Shown: positions 1 through 6,285, numbered from the stretch's first letter. The stretch: DNA of 6,488 nt from an uncultured Catenibacterium sp. (GCF_900764565.1 NZ_CAAFOM010000299.1:1-6488); one strand, 5' to 3'. Notes: generated by a model from the sequence alone, not told the origin. Numbers and translations: made by a program.

Positions 1-966
1 GGTATAACCTAGTATATTACCTATCAAGGCACTAATAAGTGTCACAATAATAGGAAGTGTCATATAGTGACTGATTAATTCTTTCTTTGTATAACCAGAT
101 GCAAGTAATGTCCCAATCACATTGGATTCTTTCTGGATTGTATTGGTCATAGTCACCGCAAACACAAATGCGATAATCACAATCATGATATATAGAAGCA
201 TTTTTATCATGACACTATCACTACCCATATCATCACCAGTAAAATGAATAGCCTGATTCTCATATTGAGGAATATATTCTTCTAGATGCACTTCTTTATT
301 CAATAATTTCAAGAATGATTCAGACTTCTTTTCTTCATTCTTTGGTTTATTTGTATAAAGCCATGAATAACTATAGGTCATATGTGTTGTATCCCATTGA
401 GTAAATAGAGTAGGTTGTACAACAGCCACACCAAACTTAATGGCATCAAACATCGTATCACTGTTATTCTCAAATAATGCAGAATAGTCAGGTAAAGCCA
501 CTAAACCACAGATTTTTAATGAATGATTTTGACTTTTAATAGTATCTCCAATAGATAATTGATTGTTTACGGCATACATACGATCTATCGCAATCTCTTT
601 ATTATTTTGAGGAAGTCTTCCTTCCATGACACATACTTTATTCACACTTTGAGGTGTCGCAAAGATACGTAATTTATTCCCGTTGATCAATGTTTCTTCT
701 ACATAGGAATGATCATAAAGACGTACACCGGCTTTAGAAATATTGATCAAAGACTGATTATTCAACTTCTTATCTACATTAAAGTGACCATCCTCTATCG
801 TATACTTCTCAAAACTTTCATTATAAGCTTTGATCATACTCTCATCAGCCACAATAAAACCAGATACTAATCCAATCATTCCTGTCATCAATAAGAAGAT
901 GACAAGATACTTACTCCAGTCTTCTTTTAATTCACGTATAAAACGTTTATTTAATGGATTCTTCAT
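1..966 (-). CDS. FtsX-family ABC transporter permease, N-terminal part (gene continues beyond the left edge)
   Basis: This is the membrane subunit of an ABC exporter and partner of the ATPase just upstream; the substrate is unknown. The frame is open from ATG 966 to base 1, giving 322 codons with no stop, so only the N-terminal portion is present. The protein begins MKNPLNKRFIRELKEDW, followed by a first membrane helix at about residues 20-40 (YLVIFLLMTGMIGLVSGFIV). Next comes a large, mostly polar domain of about 200 residues, presumably extracellular. A second helix at about 250-275 (LLYIMIIVIAFVFAVTM) leads into the cytoplasmic coupling motif IGTLLASGYTKKEL, typical of FtsX/MacB-type permeases, and a third helix is cut by the window edge. 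A GAGGTGG ribosome site (976-982) lies inside the end of the ATPase gene, and the start is one base after that gene's stop, so the two are translationally coupled. Relatives are often 700-1100 residues with a second FtsX domain; that part cannot be seen here. Confidence 0.9.
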   Translation of the reverse strand, partial: MKNPLNKRFIRELKEDWSKYLVIFLLMTGMIGLVSGFIVADESMIKAYNESFEKYTIEDGHFNVDKKLNNQSLINISKAGVRLYDHSYVEETLINGNKLRIFATPQSVNKVCVMEGRLPQNNKEIAIDRMYAVNNQLSIGDTIKSQNHSLKICGLVALPDYSALFENNSDTMFDAIKFGVAVVQPTLFTQWDTTHMTYSYSWLYTNKPKNEEKKSESFLKLLNKEVHLEEYIPQYENQAIHFTGDDMGSDSVMIKMLLYIMIVIIAFVFAVTMTNTIQKESNVIGTLLASGYTKKELISHYMTLPIIVTLISALIGNILGYT

Positions 967-967
967 A

Positions 968-1669
968 TTACCAATCCACCTCATTCACTCGTTTACGTTC
1001 TGTATTGATATAGTCTTCTTTAATTCTTCCATCATGTAATACAAATATATGATGTGCAATATACTTAATAGACTCATTATGTGTGACCATGATGATTGTG
1101 TTCCCAAATCTTTCATTAATATCACAGATTAACTGTAATATATCCTGAGATGTACGATAATCAAGTGCACCTGTTGGTTCATCACATAAAAGAATATCTG
1201 GATTTTTTACGACTGCACGTCCAATTGCGGTACGCTGCTGCTGTCCACCTGATAATTGATTAGGTAACTTGTTCTGATGTTCATATAAGCCAAGTGTATG
1301 TAGTAATTCATCAATATCCAAAGGCTTCTTACTTAAATAAGCACCGACTTCAATATTCTCTCTGACTGTTAAGTTAGGAATCAAATTATACATCTGGAAT
1401 ATAAAACCTAGATGATCACGTCTATATTGACTTAGTTCCTTTTCTTTCATTGTCTTTAAACGATGTTTATTAATCACAAGTTCTCCCTCATCTAAACTAT
1501 CAATACCCCCAATAATATTAAGTAGTGTAGATTTACCAGAACCAGAAGGACCAAGTAGTACACAAAACTCCCCTTTATTAATAGTCATATCAATCCCCTT
1601 TAATACATCAATATGACTCTCTCCCTGTCCAAAGGATTTCTTTAAATCCTTAATCTCTAAAAAGTTCAT
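968..1669 (-). CDS. ABC transporter ATP-binding protein, MacB/LolD type
   Basis: This is the cytoplasmic ATPase that powers the permease encoded directly downstream. The 233 residues are full length for this family. It carries a Walker A motif GPSGSGKST (residues 40-48), a Q-loop FQMYNLIPNLTVREN (Q92) characteristic of the MacB/LolD/FtsE branch, the signature LSGGQ (139-143), Walker B with catalytic glutamate ILLCDEPTGALD (159-170, E164), a D-loop, and the switch histidine H197 in MVTHN. All catalytic elements look intact. The start at 1669 is supported by AGGAGGAG (about 1675-1682), seven bases from the ATG when counted from AGGAGG. Transcription probably starts near 1697 from a promoter bracketed by two palindromic operators. 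Such ATPase plus FtsX-permease pairs in Firmicutes often export peptides or antimicrobials, frequently under TetR-type or two-component control; which applies here is unknown. Confidence 0.95.
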   Translation of the reverse strand: MNFLEIKDLKKSFGQGESHIDVLKGIDMTINKGEFCVLLGPSGSGKSTLLNIIGGIDSLDEGELVINKHRLKTMKEKELSQYRRDHLGFIFQMYNLIPNLTVRENIEVGAYLSKKPLDIDELLHTLGLYEHQNKLPNQLSGGQQQRTAIGRAVVKNPDILLCDEPTGALDYRTSQDILQLICDINERFGNTIIMVTHNESIKYIAHHIFVLHDGRIKEDYINTERKRVNEVDW

Positions 1670-1685
1670 AACATCTCCTCCTATG

Positions 1686-1703
1686 TTAGTTTTATCTAAC
1701 TAC
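1686..1703. promoter_or_regulatory. Operator-like palindrome O1 (imperfect)
   Basis: TTAGTTTTATCTAACTAC matches the pattern TTAGTTT-N4-AAACTAA, seen perfectly at 1719-1736, in 12 of 14 half-site positions, and both copies are preceded by G. It directly abuts the -10 box of the ABC promoter and covers its predicted start site. Its centre is 33 bp from that of the second copy, about three helical turns. The half-site style and size resemble TetR-family operators, but this is inferred from form only. Confidence 0.6.
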
Positions 1704-1732
1704 ATTATACTCTTAGAGTTAGTTTATGCAAA
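1704..1732 (-). promoter_or_regulatory. Promoter of the ABC exporter operon
   Basis: Read on the minus strand, a perfect TATAAT -10 box occupies 1709 down to 1704, and TTTGCA (4 of 6 to TTGACA) occupies 1732 to 1727, with a 17-bp spacer. Transcription would begin near 1697, giving a leader of about 27 bases before the ATG at 1669. The -35 box lies inside the right palindrome and the predicted start site inside the left one, so a bound repressor would block RNA polymerase. Confidence 0.75.
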
Positions 1733-1736
1733 CTAA
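1719..1736. promoter_or_regulatory. Operator-like palindrome O2 (perfect 7-4-7)
   Basis: TTAGTTTATGCAAACTAA is a perfect inverted repeat with 7-bp arms and a 4-bp centre. It overlaps the -35 region of the leftward ABC promoter (1727-1732) and also the -35 region of the rightward promoter for the gene at 1774. One bound regulator could therefore affect both directions. No regulator gene is present in the window. Confidence 0.7.
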
Positions 1737-1751
1737 AAACTATGATATAAT
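1723..1751 (+). promoter_or_regulatory. Promoter of the nitrogenase component 1-like gene
   Basis: An extended -10 element TGATATAAT (1743-1751) has a consensus TATAAT hexamer at 1746-1751. A weak -35 TTTATG (1723-1728) lies 17 bp upstream. The start site would be near 1758, leaving a leader of only about 15 bases before ATG 1774, just enough for the GAGG ribosome site. The -35 falls inside palindrome O2. Confidence 0.65.
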
Positions 1752-1773
1752 GAAGAAAAAATGAGGTACATAT

Positions 1774-2403
1774 ATGAATTATACAGAAGAAGAATTATGC
1801 ACATTAGTAGATCAATTACCAGATATCCAATATAACTTACAGATGCCTGTGACATCTATTAATCTATTAGGTTTAACACCTGATTTATTTGATGAAGACG
1901 TCTATGAAATATTAAAGGATTACTTTACTGAACAGAAATACAATGTCCTTACAACAGTTCTGCATCATGATACATCATTGGATATGGCTGGTTATGCAGA
2001 TGTGAATATTGTAGTATCAGTGAAAGGATTAAAGATTGCAGAACTATTAAAAGAGAAATACGGCACACCTTATGTCGTAGGATTCCCATATGGTAAGTTC
2101 TCTTCTTATTTCTTTATGGCTGTTGAACAGGCATTAGAAACTGGCATTGACCAGATTCCTTATCAGAACTTCTTTAGATTACAGACAAACCAGATGATTC
2201 AATTACATGGTGATCCTGTCATTATGAGTTCTATAGGTTTCTCTTTATCCCAGCAATATGATCTTGGTTATCAAGTGATATCAGATAGAAAAGATACATT
2301 AGGTCCAGTAGATTTCAAAGAAACTAAAAAAGATGATATCCAAGTAGATATCACCTTCCCATTACATGAAACTATATTTGATTTAACCATTCATAACTTG
2401 TAA
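1774..2403 (+). CDS. Short nitrogenase component 1-like (NifD/NifK-fold) domain protein, function unknown
   Basis: I recognise this 209-residue protein by pattern as related to oxidoreductase/nitrogenase component 1 proteins. INLLGLTPDLF (29-39), the segment DMAGYADVNIVVSVKGLKIA (70-89) and the following KEKYGTPYVVGFPYG (93-107) resemble the middle Rossmann-like domain of the roughly 400-residue stand-alone members found in anaerobic Firmicutes. A further segment at about 143-170 (LHGDPVIMSSIGFSLSQQY) resembles the start of the next domain. The usual N-terminal domain with its cysteine ligands is absent: the family-like block begins about 28 residues after the start, and the only cysteine is C9. 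The C-terminus also stops early, at FDLTIHNL. The gene nevertheless has its own promoter and a GAGG ribosome site (1763-1766) seven bases before the ATG, so it looks expressed rather than a decayed fragment. Iron-sulfur cluster binding in the family's usual way seems impossible. It overlaps the convergent downstream gene by 21 bp. The frame is certain; family assignment is moderate and function unknown. Confidence 0.7.
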   Translation: MNYTEEELCTLVDQLPDIQYNLQMPVTSINLLGLTPDLFDEDVYEILKDYFTEQKYNVLTTVLHHDTSLDMAGYADVNIVVSVKGLKIAELLKEKYGTPYVVGFPYGKFSSYFFMAVEQALETGIDQIPYQNFFRLQTNQMIQLHGDPVIMSSIGFSLSQQYDLGYQVISDRKDTLGPVDFKETKKDDIQVDITFPLHETIFDLTIHNL

Positions 2404-2763
2404 TACACAATTCTCTATTGTTTCTATTCCTTGATCATGAAAAGCATGAAGTAAATCTTCATCATAAGTTCCTGGCTGCATCCAGGCATACTTAATACCA
2501 AGCTCTCTCATCTCTTTAATATAAGTCATACCAATTGTTTTATTAACAACAAAAACAACAACATCGACAGGATACTCTATATCCATGAGGGAGGTATACA
2601 TCTTATCATTGTCTATTGTGTCATACTTAGGAGATATACCATAGACATGCTTTCCTGCATTCTTTAAGCATTGATATATTTGATAACTGTACTTATCAGG
2701 ATCAGGACTCATCCCAATGACACAATAATTATTATAGATCTTTAAAATATCTCTTTCTTTCAT
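2383..2763 (-). CDS. CoA-binding domain protein (YccU-like, CoA_binding_2 family)
   Basis: This is a small cytoplasmic single-domain Rossmann protein of 126 residues, close to the usual 120-145 for the family. It has the nucleotide-binding start YCVIGMSPDPDKYSYQIYQ (13-31), the second strand and turn VYGISPKY (40-47), the strand VDVVVFVVN (66-74), and the family-typical AWMQPGTYDED (93-103) followed by GIETIENCVLQV (112-123), which matches the 'W-Q-P-G ... G-i-x-v-i-e-n-C' ending. Proteins of this type bind coenzyme A or related nucleotides; the physiological role is not established. The start at 2763 has a weak ribosome site (GGTGATG, about 2768-2774) and an extended -10 promoter upstream. 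It diverges from mnmG and converges on the gene at 1774-2403, overlapping its 3' end by 21 bp. Confidence 0.9.
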   Translation of the reverse strand: MKERDILKIYNNYCVIGMSPDPDKYSYQIYQCLKNAGKHVYGISPKYDTIDNDKMYTSLMDIEYPVDVVVFVVNKTIGMTYIKEMRELGIKYAWMQPGTYDEDLLHAFHDQGIETIENCVLQVMNG

Positions 2764-2780
2764 CGTTCATCACCGTTTTT

Positions 2781-2789
2781 ATTATATCA
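2781..2789 (-). promoter_or_regulatory. Extended -10 promoter of the CoA-binding protein gene
   Basis: On the minus strand the sequence reads TGATATAAT, an extended -10 with a consensus hexamer at 2786 down to 2781. No good -35 is seen at 17 bp; the nearest is TTCAAT at 2812-2807, 20 bp away. The start site would be near 2774, giving a leader of about 10 bases. Confidence 0.55.
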
Positions 2790-2813
2790 TACCACCAACA
2801 TTTTTGATTGAAT

Positions 2814-2845
2814 TTTACACCATAATAATGCATTTGTGGTATAAT
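2814..2845 (+). promoter_or_regulatory. Promoter of the mnmG-rsmG-noc operon
   Basis: An extended -10 TGGTATAAT (2837-2845) contains a perfect TATAAT hexamer at 2840-2845. The best -35-like match is TTTACA (2814-2819), five of six to consensus, but the 20-bp spacer is long, so the extended -10 probably carries most of the activity. Transcription would start near 2852, giving a leader of about 57 bases before the GTG start of mnmG. Confidence 0.7.
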
Positions 2846-2860
2846 GACAAACGCGAATTG

Positions 2861-2880
2861 ATGTGTTAATATAAACACGT
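2861..2880 (+). other. Small hairpin in the mnmG leader
   Basis: ATGTGTT (2861-2867) and AACACGT (2874-2880) can pair as a 7-bp stem, including one U-G pair, around the loop AATATA. It lies in the untranslated leader, 11 bases before the ribosome site AAAGGAAGG (2891-2899). It is short and AT-rich and may have no function; no terminator or known riboswitch fold is visible with it. Confidence 0.3.
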
Positions 2881-2908
2881 ATTAAATAAGAAAGGAAGGT
2901 CGTTTATA

Positions 2909-4768
2909 GTGTACGATATTATAGTTGTAGGTGCTGGCCATGCAGGTATTGAAGCATGTCTTGCTGGCGCAAGAACAGGAAATAAAACATTACTTATTAC
3001 AAGCAACTTCTCTAATGCAGGAAGCATGCCTTGTAATACATCTATCGGAGGACCTGCAAAGGGCATTATTGTAAGAGAAATAGATGCACTTGGTGGACAG
3101 ATGGGTAAAACTACAGATGCGACTTACCTTCAGATGAAGATGTTGAATACTGCCAAGGGACCAGGTGTTCAATCTCTTCGTGCACAGGCAGATAAGAAAG
3201 CTTATCCACGCTATATGCAGAAAGTATTAAAGGAGCAGGAAAATCTTGATATTGTAGAAGCAATGGTAGAGGATTTGATTGTAGAAGGTGATGAGTGTAA
3301 AGGTGTTATACTTGCGGATGGTACTCGCTATGAATCTCATACGACTATTCTTACTACAGGAACTTATTTAAAGGCTGAAGTCCTTGTAGGTCATTCAAAG
3401 ACTCCAAGTGGACCAGATAAACAGAAGGAAAGCTTATATTTATCAAGTAAGTTAAAGGATTATGGATTTAGAATCCAGAGATTAAAGACAGGTACACCAC
3501 CTCGTGTAGAAATCAATTCTATTGATTATTCAAAAACAACAGTACAGCCTGGTACAGATGCGAAACTTTCATTCTCATATGAAACAACACATTTCACACC
3601 AGTAGAAGACCAGACTGTATGTTACTTAACATATACAACAGCCCAAACACATAAACTCATCAGAGATAATCTAGATAAATGTGCGATGTTCTCAGGACTT
3701 ATTAAAGGTATTGGACCTCGTTACTGTCCTTCTATTGAAGATAAGGTTGTTAAGTTTGCGGATAAGGAAAGACATCAGATCTTCCTTGAACCAGAATCTA
3801 AGGAAATGAATACAATCTATGTACAGGGATTTTCTACATCAATGCCTCATGATATCCAGGAAAAGATGGTGCATTCATTACCAGGACTTGAAAACTGTAC
3901 TGTTTTAAAATATGCCTATGCGATTGAATATGATGCGATTGATCCATTACAGTTATGGCCTAGTCTAGAAACAAAGGTCTTAAAGAACCTCTTTACTGCA
4001 GGTCAGATCAATGGTACTTCAGGTTATGAAGAAGCAGCAGGTCAGGGTCTTATTGCCGGTATTAATGCCTCTAAGAAGGTAAAGGGTAATAAACCTTTGA
4101 TTTTAAAGCGTGATGAAGCTTATATTGGTGTATTGATTGATGACTTAGTAACTAAAGGGACTAAAGAACCATATCGTATGTTAACAAGTCGTGCTGAATA
4201 TAGATTGTTATTGAGACATGATAATGCGGATGAAAGATTAAGAAAATATGGTCATGAAGCAGGTCTTGTCACTGATGAAGTCTATTCACGTTATCTAGAT
4301 AAAATGAATCGTATCCATGCTGAAATAGAACGTCTAGATACCATTCATTTCTCACCTAAGAGTGAAATCAATGACGTCTTAGAAGAAAAGGGTTCAACAC
4401 GTTTAAAGGAAGGTGTCACTGCCCGTGCTATTCTTCAAAGACCAGAATTAGTCTATGAAGACTTATTACCTTATATTGAACATGTTGACTTAACTGAAGA
4501 AGAAATGAGAAGAATCACTATTCTTATTAAATATAAGGGATATATTGAAAAAACATTAAGACAAGTAGAAAAAGTAAAGAATATGGAAGAAAAGCAGATT
4601 CCTGCTGACTTAGACTATGATGATGTATTAAACTTATCATTAGAAGCAAGACAGAAACTAAAGAAGGTCAGACCTGTCACTATTGGTCAGGCAACACGTA
4701 TTTCTGGTATTAATCCTGCAGATATTTCTGTTTTACTTATTCACTTAAAAACACAATACGGAGATTAA
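2909..4768 (+). CDS. mnmG: tRNA uridine-5-carboxymethylaminomethyl(34) synthesis enzyme MnmG (GidA)
   Basis: MnmG is the FAD-dependent partner of the GTPase MnmE. Together they add an (carboxymethyl)aminomethyl group to C5 of wobble uridine 34 in certain tRNAs, using methylene-tetrahydrofolate and NADH. The 619 residues match the usual 620-630. Visible features are the FAD-binding GAGHAG (8-13), MPCNTSIGGPAKG (40-52) with the conserved cysteine C42, GPRYCPSIEDKVVKF (269-283, first GidA signature) with the second conserved cysteine C273, and AGQINGTSGYEEAAGQG (364-380), the core of the second signature. EPYRMLTSRAEYRLLLRHDN (420-439) precedes the helical C-terminal domain that contacts MnmE and tRNA. 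The start is GTG 2909, supported by AAAGGAAGG nine bases upstream; the next residues, YDIIVVGAGHAG, fit the family N-terminus. It is the first gene of the operon with rsmG and noc. mnmE is not adjacent and must be elsewhere. Confidence 0.98.
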   Translation: MYDIIVVGAGHAGIEACLAGARTGNKTLLITSNFSNAGSMPCNTSIGGPAKGIIVREIDALGGQMGKTTDATYLQMKMLNTAKGPGVQSLRAQADKKAYPRYMQKVLKEQENLDIVEAMVEDLIVEGDECKGVILADGTRYESHTTILTTGTYLKAEVLVGHSKTPSGPDKQKESLYLSSKLKDYGFRIQRLKTGTPPRVEINSIDYSKTTVQPGTDAKLSFSYETTHFTPVEDQTVCYLTYTTAQTHKLIRDNLDKCAMFSGLIKGIGPRYCPSIEDKVVKFADKERHQIFLEPESKEMNTIYVQGFSTSMPHDIQEKMVHSLPGLENCTVLKYAYAIEYDAIDPLQLWPSLETKVLKNLFTAGQINGTSGYEEAAGQGLIAGINASKKVKGNKPLILKRDEAYIGVLIDDLVTKGTKEPYRMLTSRAEYRLLLRHDNADERLRKYGHEAGLVTDEVYSRYLDKMNRIHAEIERLDTIHFSPKSEINDVLEEKGSTRLKEGVTARAILQRPELVYEDLLPYIEHVDLTEEEMRRITILIKYKGYIEKTLRQVEKVKNMEEKQIPADLDYDDVLNLSLEARQKLKKVRPVTIGQATRISGINPADISVLLIHLKTQYGD

Positions 4769-4769
4769 T

Positions 4770-5474
4770 ATGACACAACAAGAATTTATTGTGAGCTTAG
4801 AAGAAAAAGGCATTGTGCTTTCAGAGAAACAGATTGAACAGTTTGAAAAGTATTATGAAATACTTGTAGAATGGAATGAGAAGATGAACTTAACCGCTAT
4901 TACAGATAGAGAAGGTGTTTATTTAAAACACTTCTATGATTCTCTTACAATTGCGTTTGATTTCCCATTCTCTAATCAAACAATCTGTGATGTAGGTGCA
5001 GGTGCTGGATTCCCTTCAGTTCCACTTAAAATCGTTTATCCAGAATTAAATGTCACTATTGTAGATTCTTTGAATAAGAGAATCACATTCCTTAATCATT
5101 TATTTAAAGAATTAGAATTAGATCATATTCAAGCAGTTGCATCACGTGCTGAAGATTTCTGTAAAGATCATCGTGAATCATTTGATATTGTCATGGCACG
5201 TGCAGTTGCAAGATTAAATATCTTAGATGAACTTTGTCTCCCATTAGTGAAGAAAGATGGTTACTTCCTTTCATTAAAAGGACTCAAAGCCCCTGAAGAA
5301 TTAAAAGATGCGAAGGGAGGCATAAAGGTACTTGGAGGAGAAGTGATGGATGATTTTACTTTTACTTTAAGTGATCAGAATGATCATCGTCATAACATCG
5401 TGATCAAGAAAGTGAAATCAACACCTGCAAAGTACCCAAGAAACTATGGACAAATTAAGAAAAAGCCTTTATAG
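4770..5474 (+). CDS. rsmG: 16S rRNA (guanine(527)-N(7))-methyltransferase RsmG (GidB)
   Basis: RsmG uses S-adenosylmethionine to methylate N7 of G527 (E. coli numbering) in the 530 loop of 16S rRNA, acting on the small subunit in the cytoplasm. Loss of this enzyme is known to give low-level streptomycin resistance. The 234 residues match the usual length (about 239 in Bacillus). The N-terminal part has the family block WNEKMNLTAITDREGVYLKH (35-54). The SAM-binding loop is CDVGAGAGFPSVPLKI (73-88), followed by the acidic strand end IVDSLNKRITFL (97-108). ASRAED (124-129) and FDIVMARAVARL (138-149) follow, and the C-terminus has the usual KYPRNYGQIKKKPL ending. The ATG is one base after the mnmG stop, with GGAG at 4760-4763 inside the end of mnmG, so the two genes are co-translated. 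Its last 29 bases overlap the start of noc. Confidence 0.97.
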   Translation: MTQQEFIVSLEEKGIVLSEKQIEQFEKYYEILVEWNEKMNLTAITDREGVYLKHFYDSLTIAFDFPFSNQTICDVGAGAGFPSVPLKIVYPELNVTIVDSLNKRITFLNHLFKELELDHIQAVASRAEDFCKDHRESFDIVMARAVARLNILDELCLPLVKKDGYFLSLKGLKAPEELKDAKGGIKVLGGEVMDDFTFTLSDQNDHRHNIVIKKVKSTPAKYPRNYGQIKKKPL

Positions 5475-6255
5475 AAAGAAAAAGAACGTTATTAAGGATG
5501 CTTATTGTTTCTTAGATATCAATGATATTGTCGCCAATAAGGAACAGCCACGTACTCATTTTGAAGATGAGAAGATCCAGGAACTCGCTGAATCCATTAT
5601 GCAGAATGGTCTTTTACAGCCTATTGTAGTTAGAGAATATGAAGGTAAATATCAGATTGTCGTAGGGGAAAGAAGATACCGTGCCTGTAAACTAGCAGGT
5701 ATTACAGAAGTACCATGTATCATCCAGGAACTTGATGACAATCAGACAGCTAACGCCGCATTAGTAGAAAATATTCAAAGAGAAAACCTTTCTGCGATAG
5801 AAGAAGCTTTAGCTTACCAGCAGATTCTAGATACACAGGGTTTAACACAAGCCCAACTTGCTGAAAAAGTAGGTAAGAAACAGTCTACAGTGGCCAATAA
5901 GCTTAGACTCTTAAAGCTTCCTATGACAGTACAGGAATCAGTTAAGAAAAAAGAAATATCTGAAAGACATGCCCGTGCTTTATTAAAACTAGAAGATACA
6001 GCACAACAGAATAATATGTTGAAAGAGATTCTTGAACATAACCTAACTGTCGATGAAACAGAAAAAAGAATTGCGAAACTATTAGCACCTAAAAAAGAAA
6101 AACCACGTGTACGTACTTTCTCTAAAAGTGTTAAAATCGCACTTAATACAATCAGTCAGGCAGTAAAGATGGTCACTGATGCTGGAACTGATGTAGAAGA
6201 AAACATCGATGAAACAGATGATGAAGTCATCATCACTATAAAAGTAAAGAAGTAG
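5446..6255 (+). CDS. noc: Nucleoid occlusion protein Noc (ParB-family CTPase)
   Basis: Noc binds specific chromosomal sites and, in the CTP-bound clamp state, spreads on DNA and tethers it to the membrane, preventing FtsZ-ring assembly over the nucleoid. The 269 residues (283 in B. subtilis) show the ParB N-domain with PRTHFEDEKIQELAESI (35-51), the CTP-binding motifs GERRYRA (74-80) and ENIQREN (108-114), and a helix-turn-helix LTQAQLAEKVGKKQSTVANK (133-152). ISERHARALL (171-180) and a C-terminal dimerisation part beginning TFSKSVKIALNTISQAVKMV (224-243) follow. That C-terminal block, together with the position after rsmG, favours Noc over Spo0J/ParB. ATG 5446 is the only normal start codon in frame after the stop at 5413. 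It overlaps rsmG by 29 bp and has no recognisable ribosome site, so translation probably depends on coupling to rsmG. The N-terminal tail (MDKLRKSLYRKKKNVIKD) is strongly basic and lacks the clear phenylalanine-rich amphipathic helix of B. subtilis Noc. Confidence 0.9.
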   Translation: MDKLRKSLYRKKKNVIKDAYCFLDINDIVANKEQPRTHFEDEKIQELAESIMQNGLLQPIVVREYEGKYQIVVGERRYRACKLAGITEVPCIIQELDDNQTANAALVENIQRENLSAIEEALAYQQILDTQGLTQAQLAEKVGKKQSTVANKLRLLKLPMTVQESVKKKEISERHARALLKLEDTAQQNNMLKEILEHNLTVDETEKRIAKLLAPKKEKPRVRTFSKSVKIALNTISQAVKMVTDAGTDVEENIDETDDEVIITIKVKK

Positions 6256-6285
6256 ATCCTAATTCTGAGGACCTACTTCTTTTTT
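6246..6285. terminator. Bidirectional intrinsic terminator between noc and the convergent small gene
   Basis: AAAGAAGTAG (6246-6255) pairs perfectly with CTACTTCTTT (6273-6282). After one A-C mismatch, TCCT (6257-6260) pairs with AGGA (6268-6271) around the loop AATTCTG. On the plus strand the stem runs into a T tract (6280-6285), a classical strong terminator for the mnmG operon. On the minus strand the stem is followed by a broken T-rich run, so it probably also terminates the small gene. Both genes' TAG stop codons lie within the stem. Confidence 0.9.

Noticed and set aside
830..1039. Open frame of 69 codons on the plus strand
   Set aside because: It lies antisense across the end of the ABC ATPase and the start of the permease, both clearly real, and has no ribosome site or recognisable motif.
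2846..2908. Possible riboswitch or T-box in the mnmG leader
   Set aside because: The leader is only about 57 bases, with one small AT-rich hairpin and no terminator or conserved aptamer elements.
2866..3172. Two minus-strand open frames of 66 and 60 codons opposite the start of mnmG
   Set aside because: Both are antisense shadows of the strongly conserved FAD-binding region of mnmG and have no supporting start signals.
3202..3210. TTATCCACG, one mismatch from a DnaA box
   Set aside because: A single copy inside the mnmG coding sequence with no cluster of further boxes; no origin is supported in the window.
5146..5160. ATCACGTGCTGA, containing the core of a parS-like site
   Set aside because: Only the central TCACGTG matches; the outer arms of the parS consensus are not present, and it falls in conserved rsmG coding sequence. 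No Noc-binding consensus (ATTTCCCGGGAAAT) was seen either.
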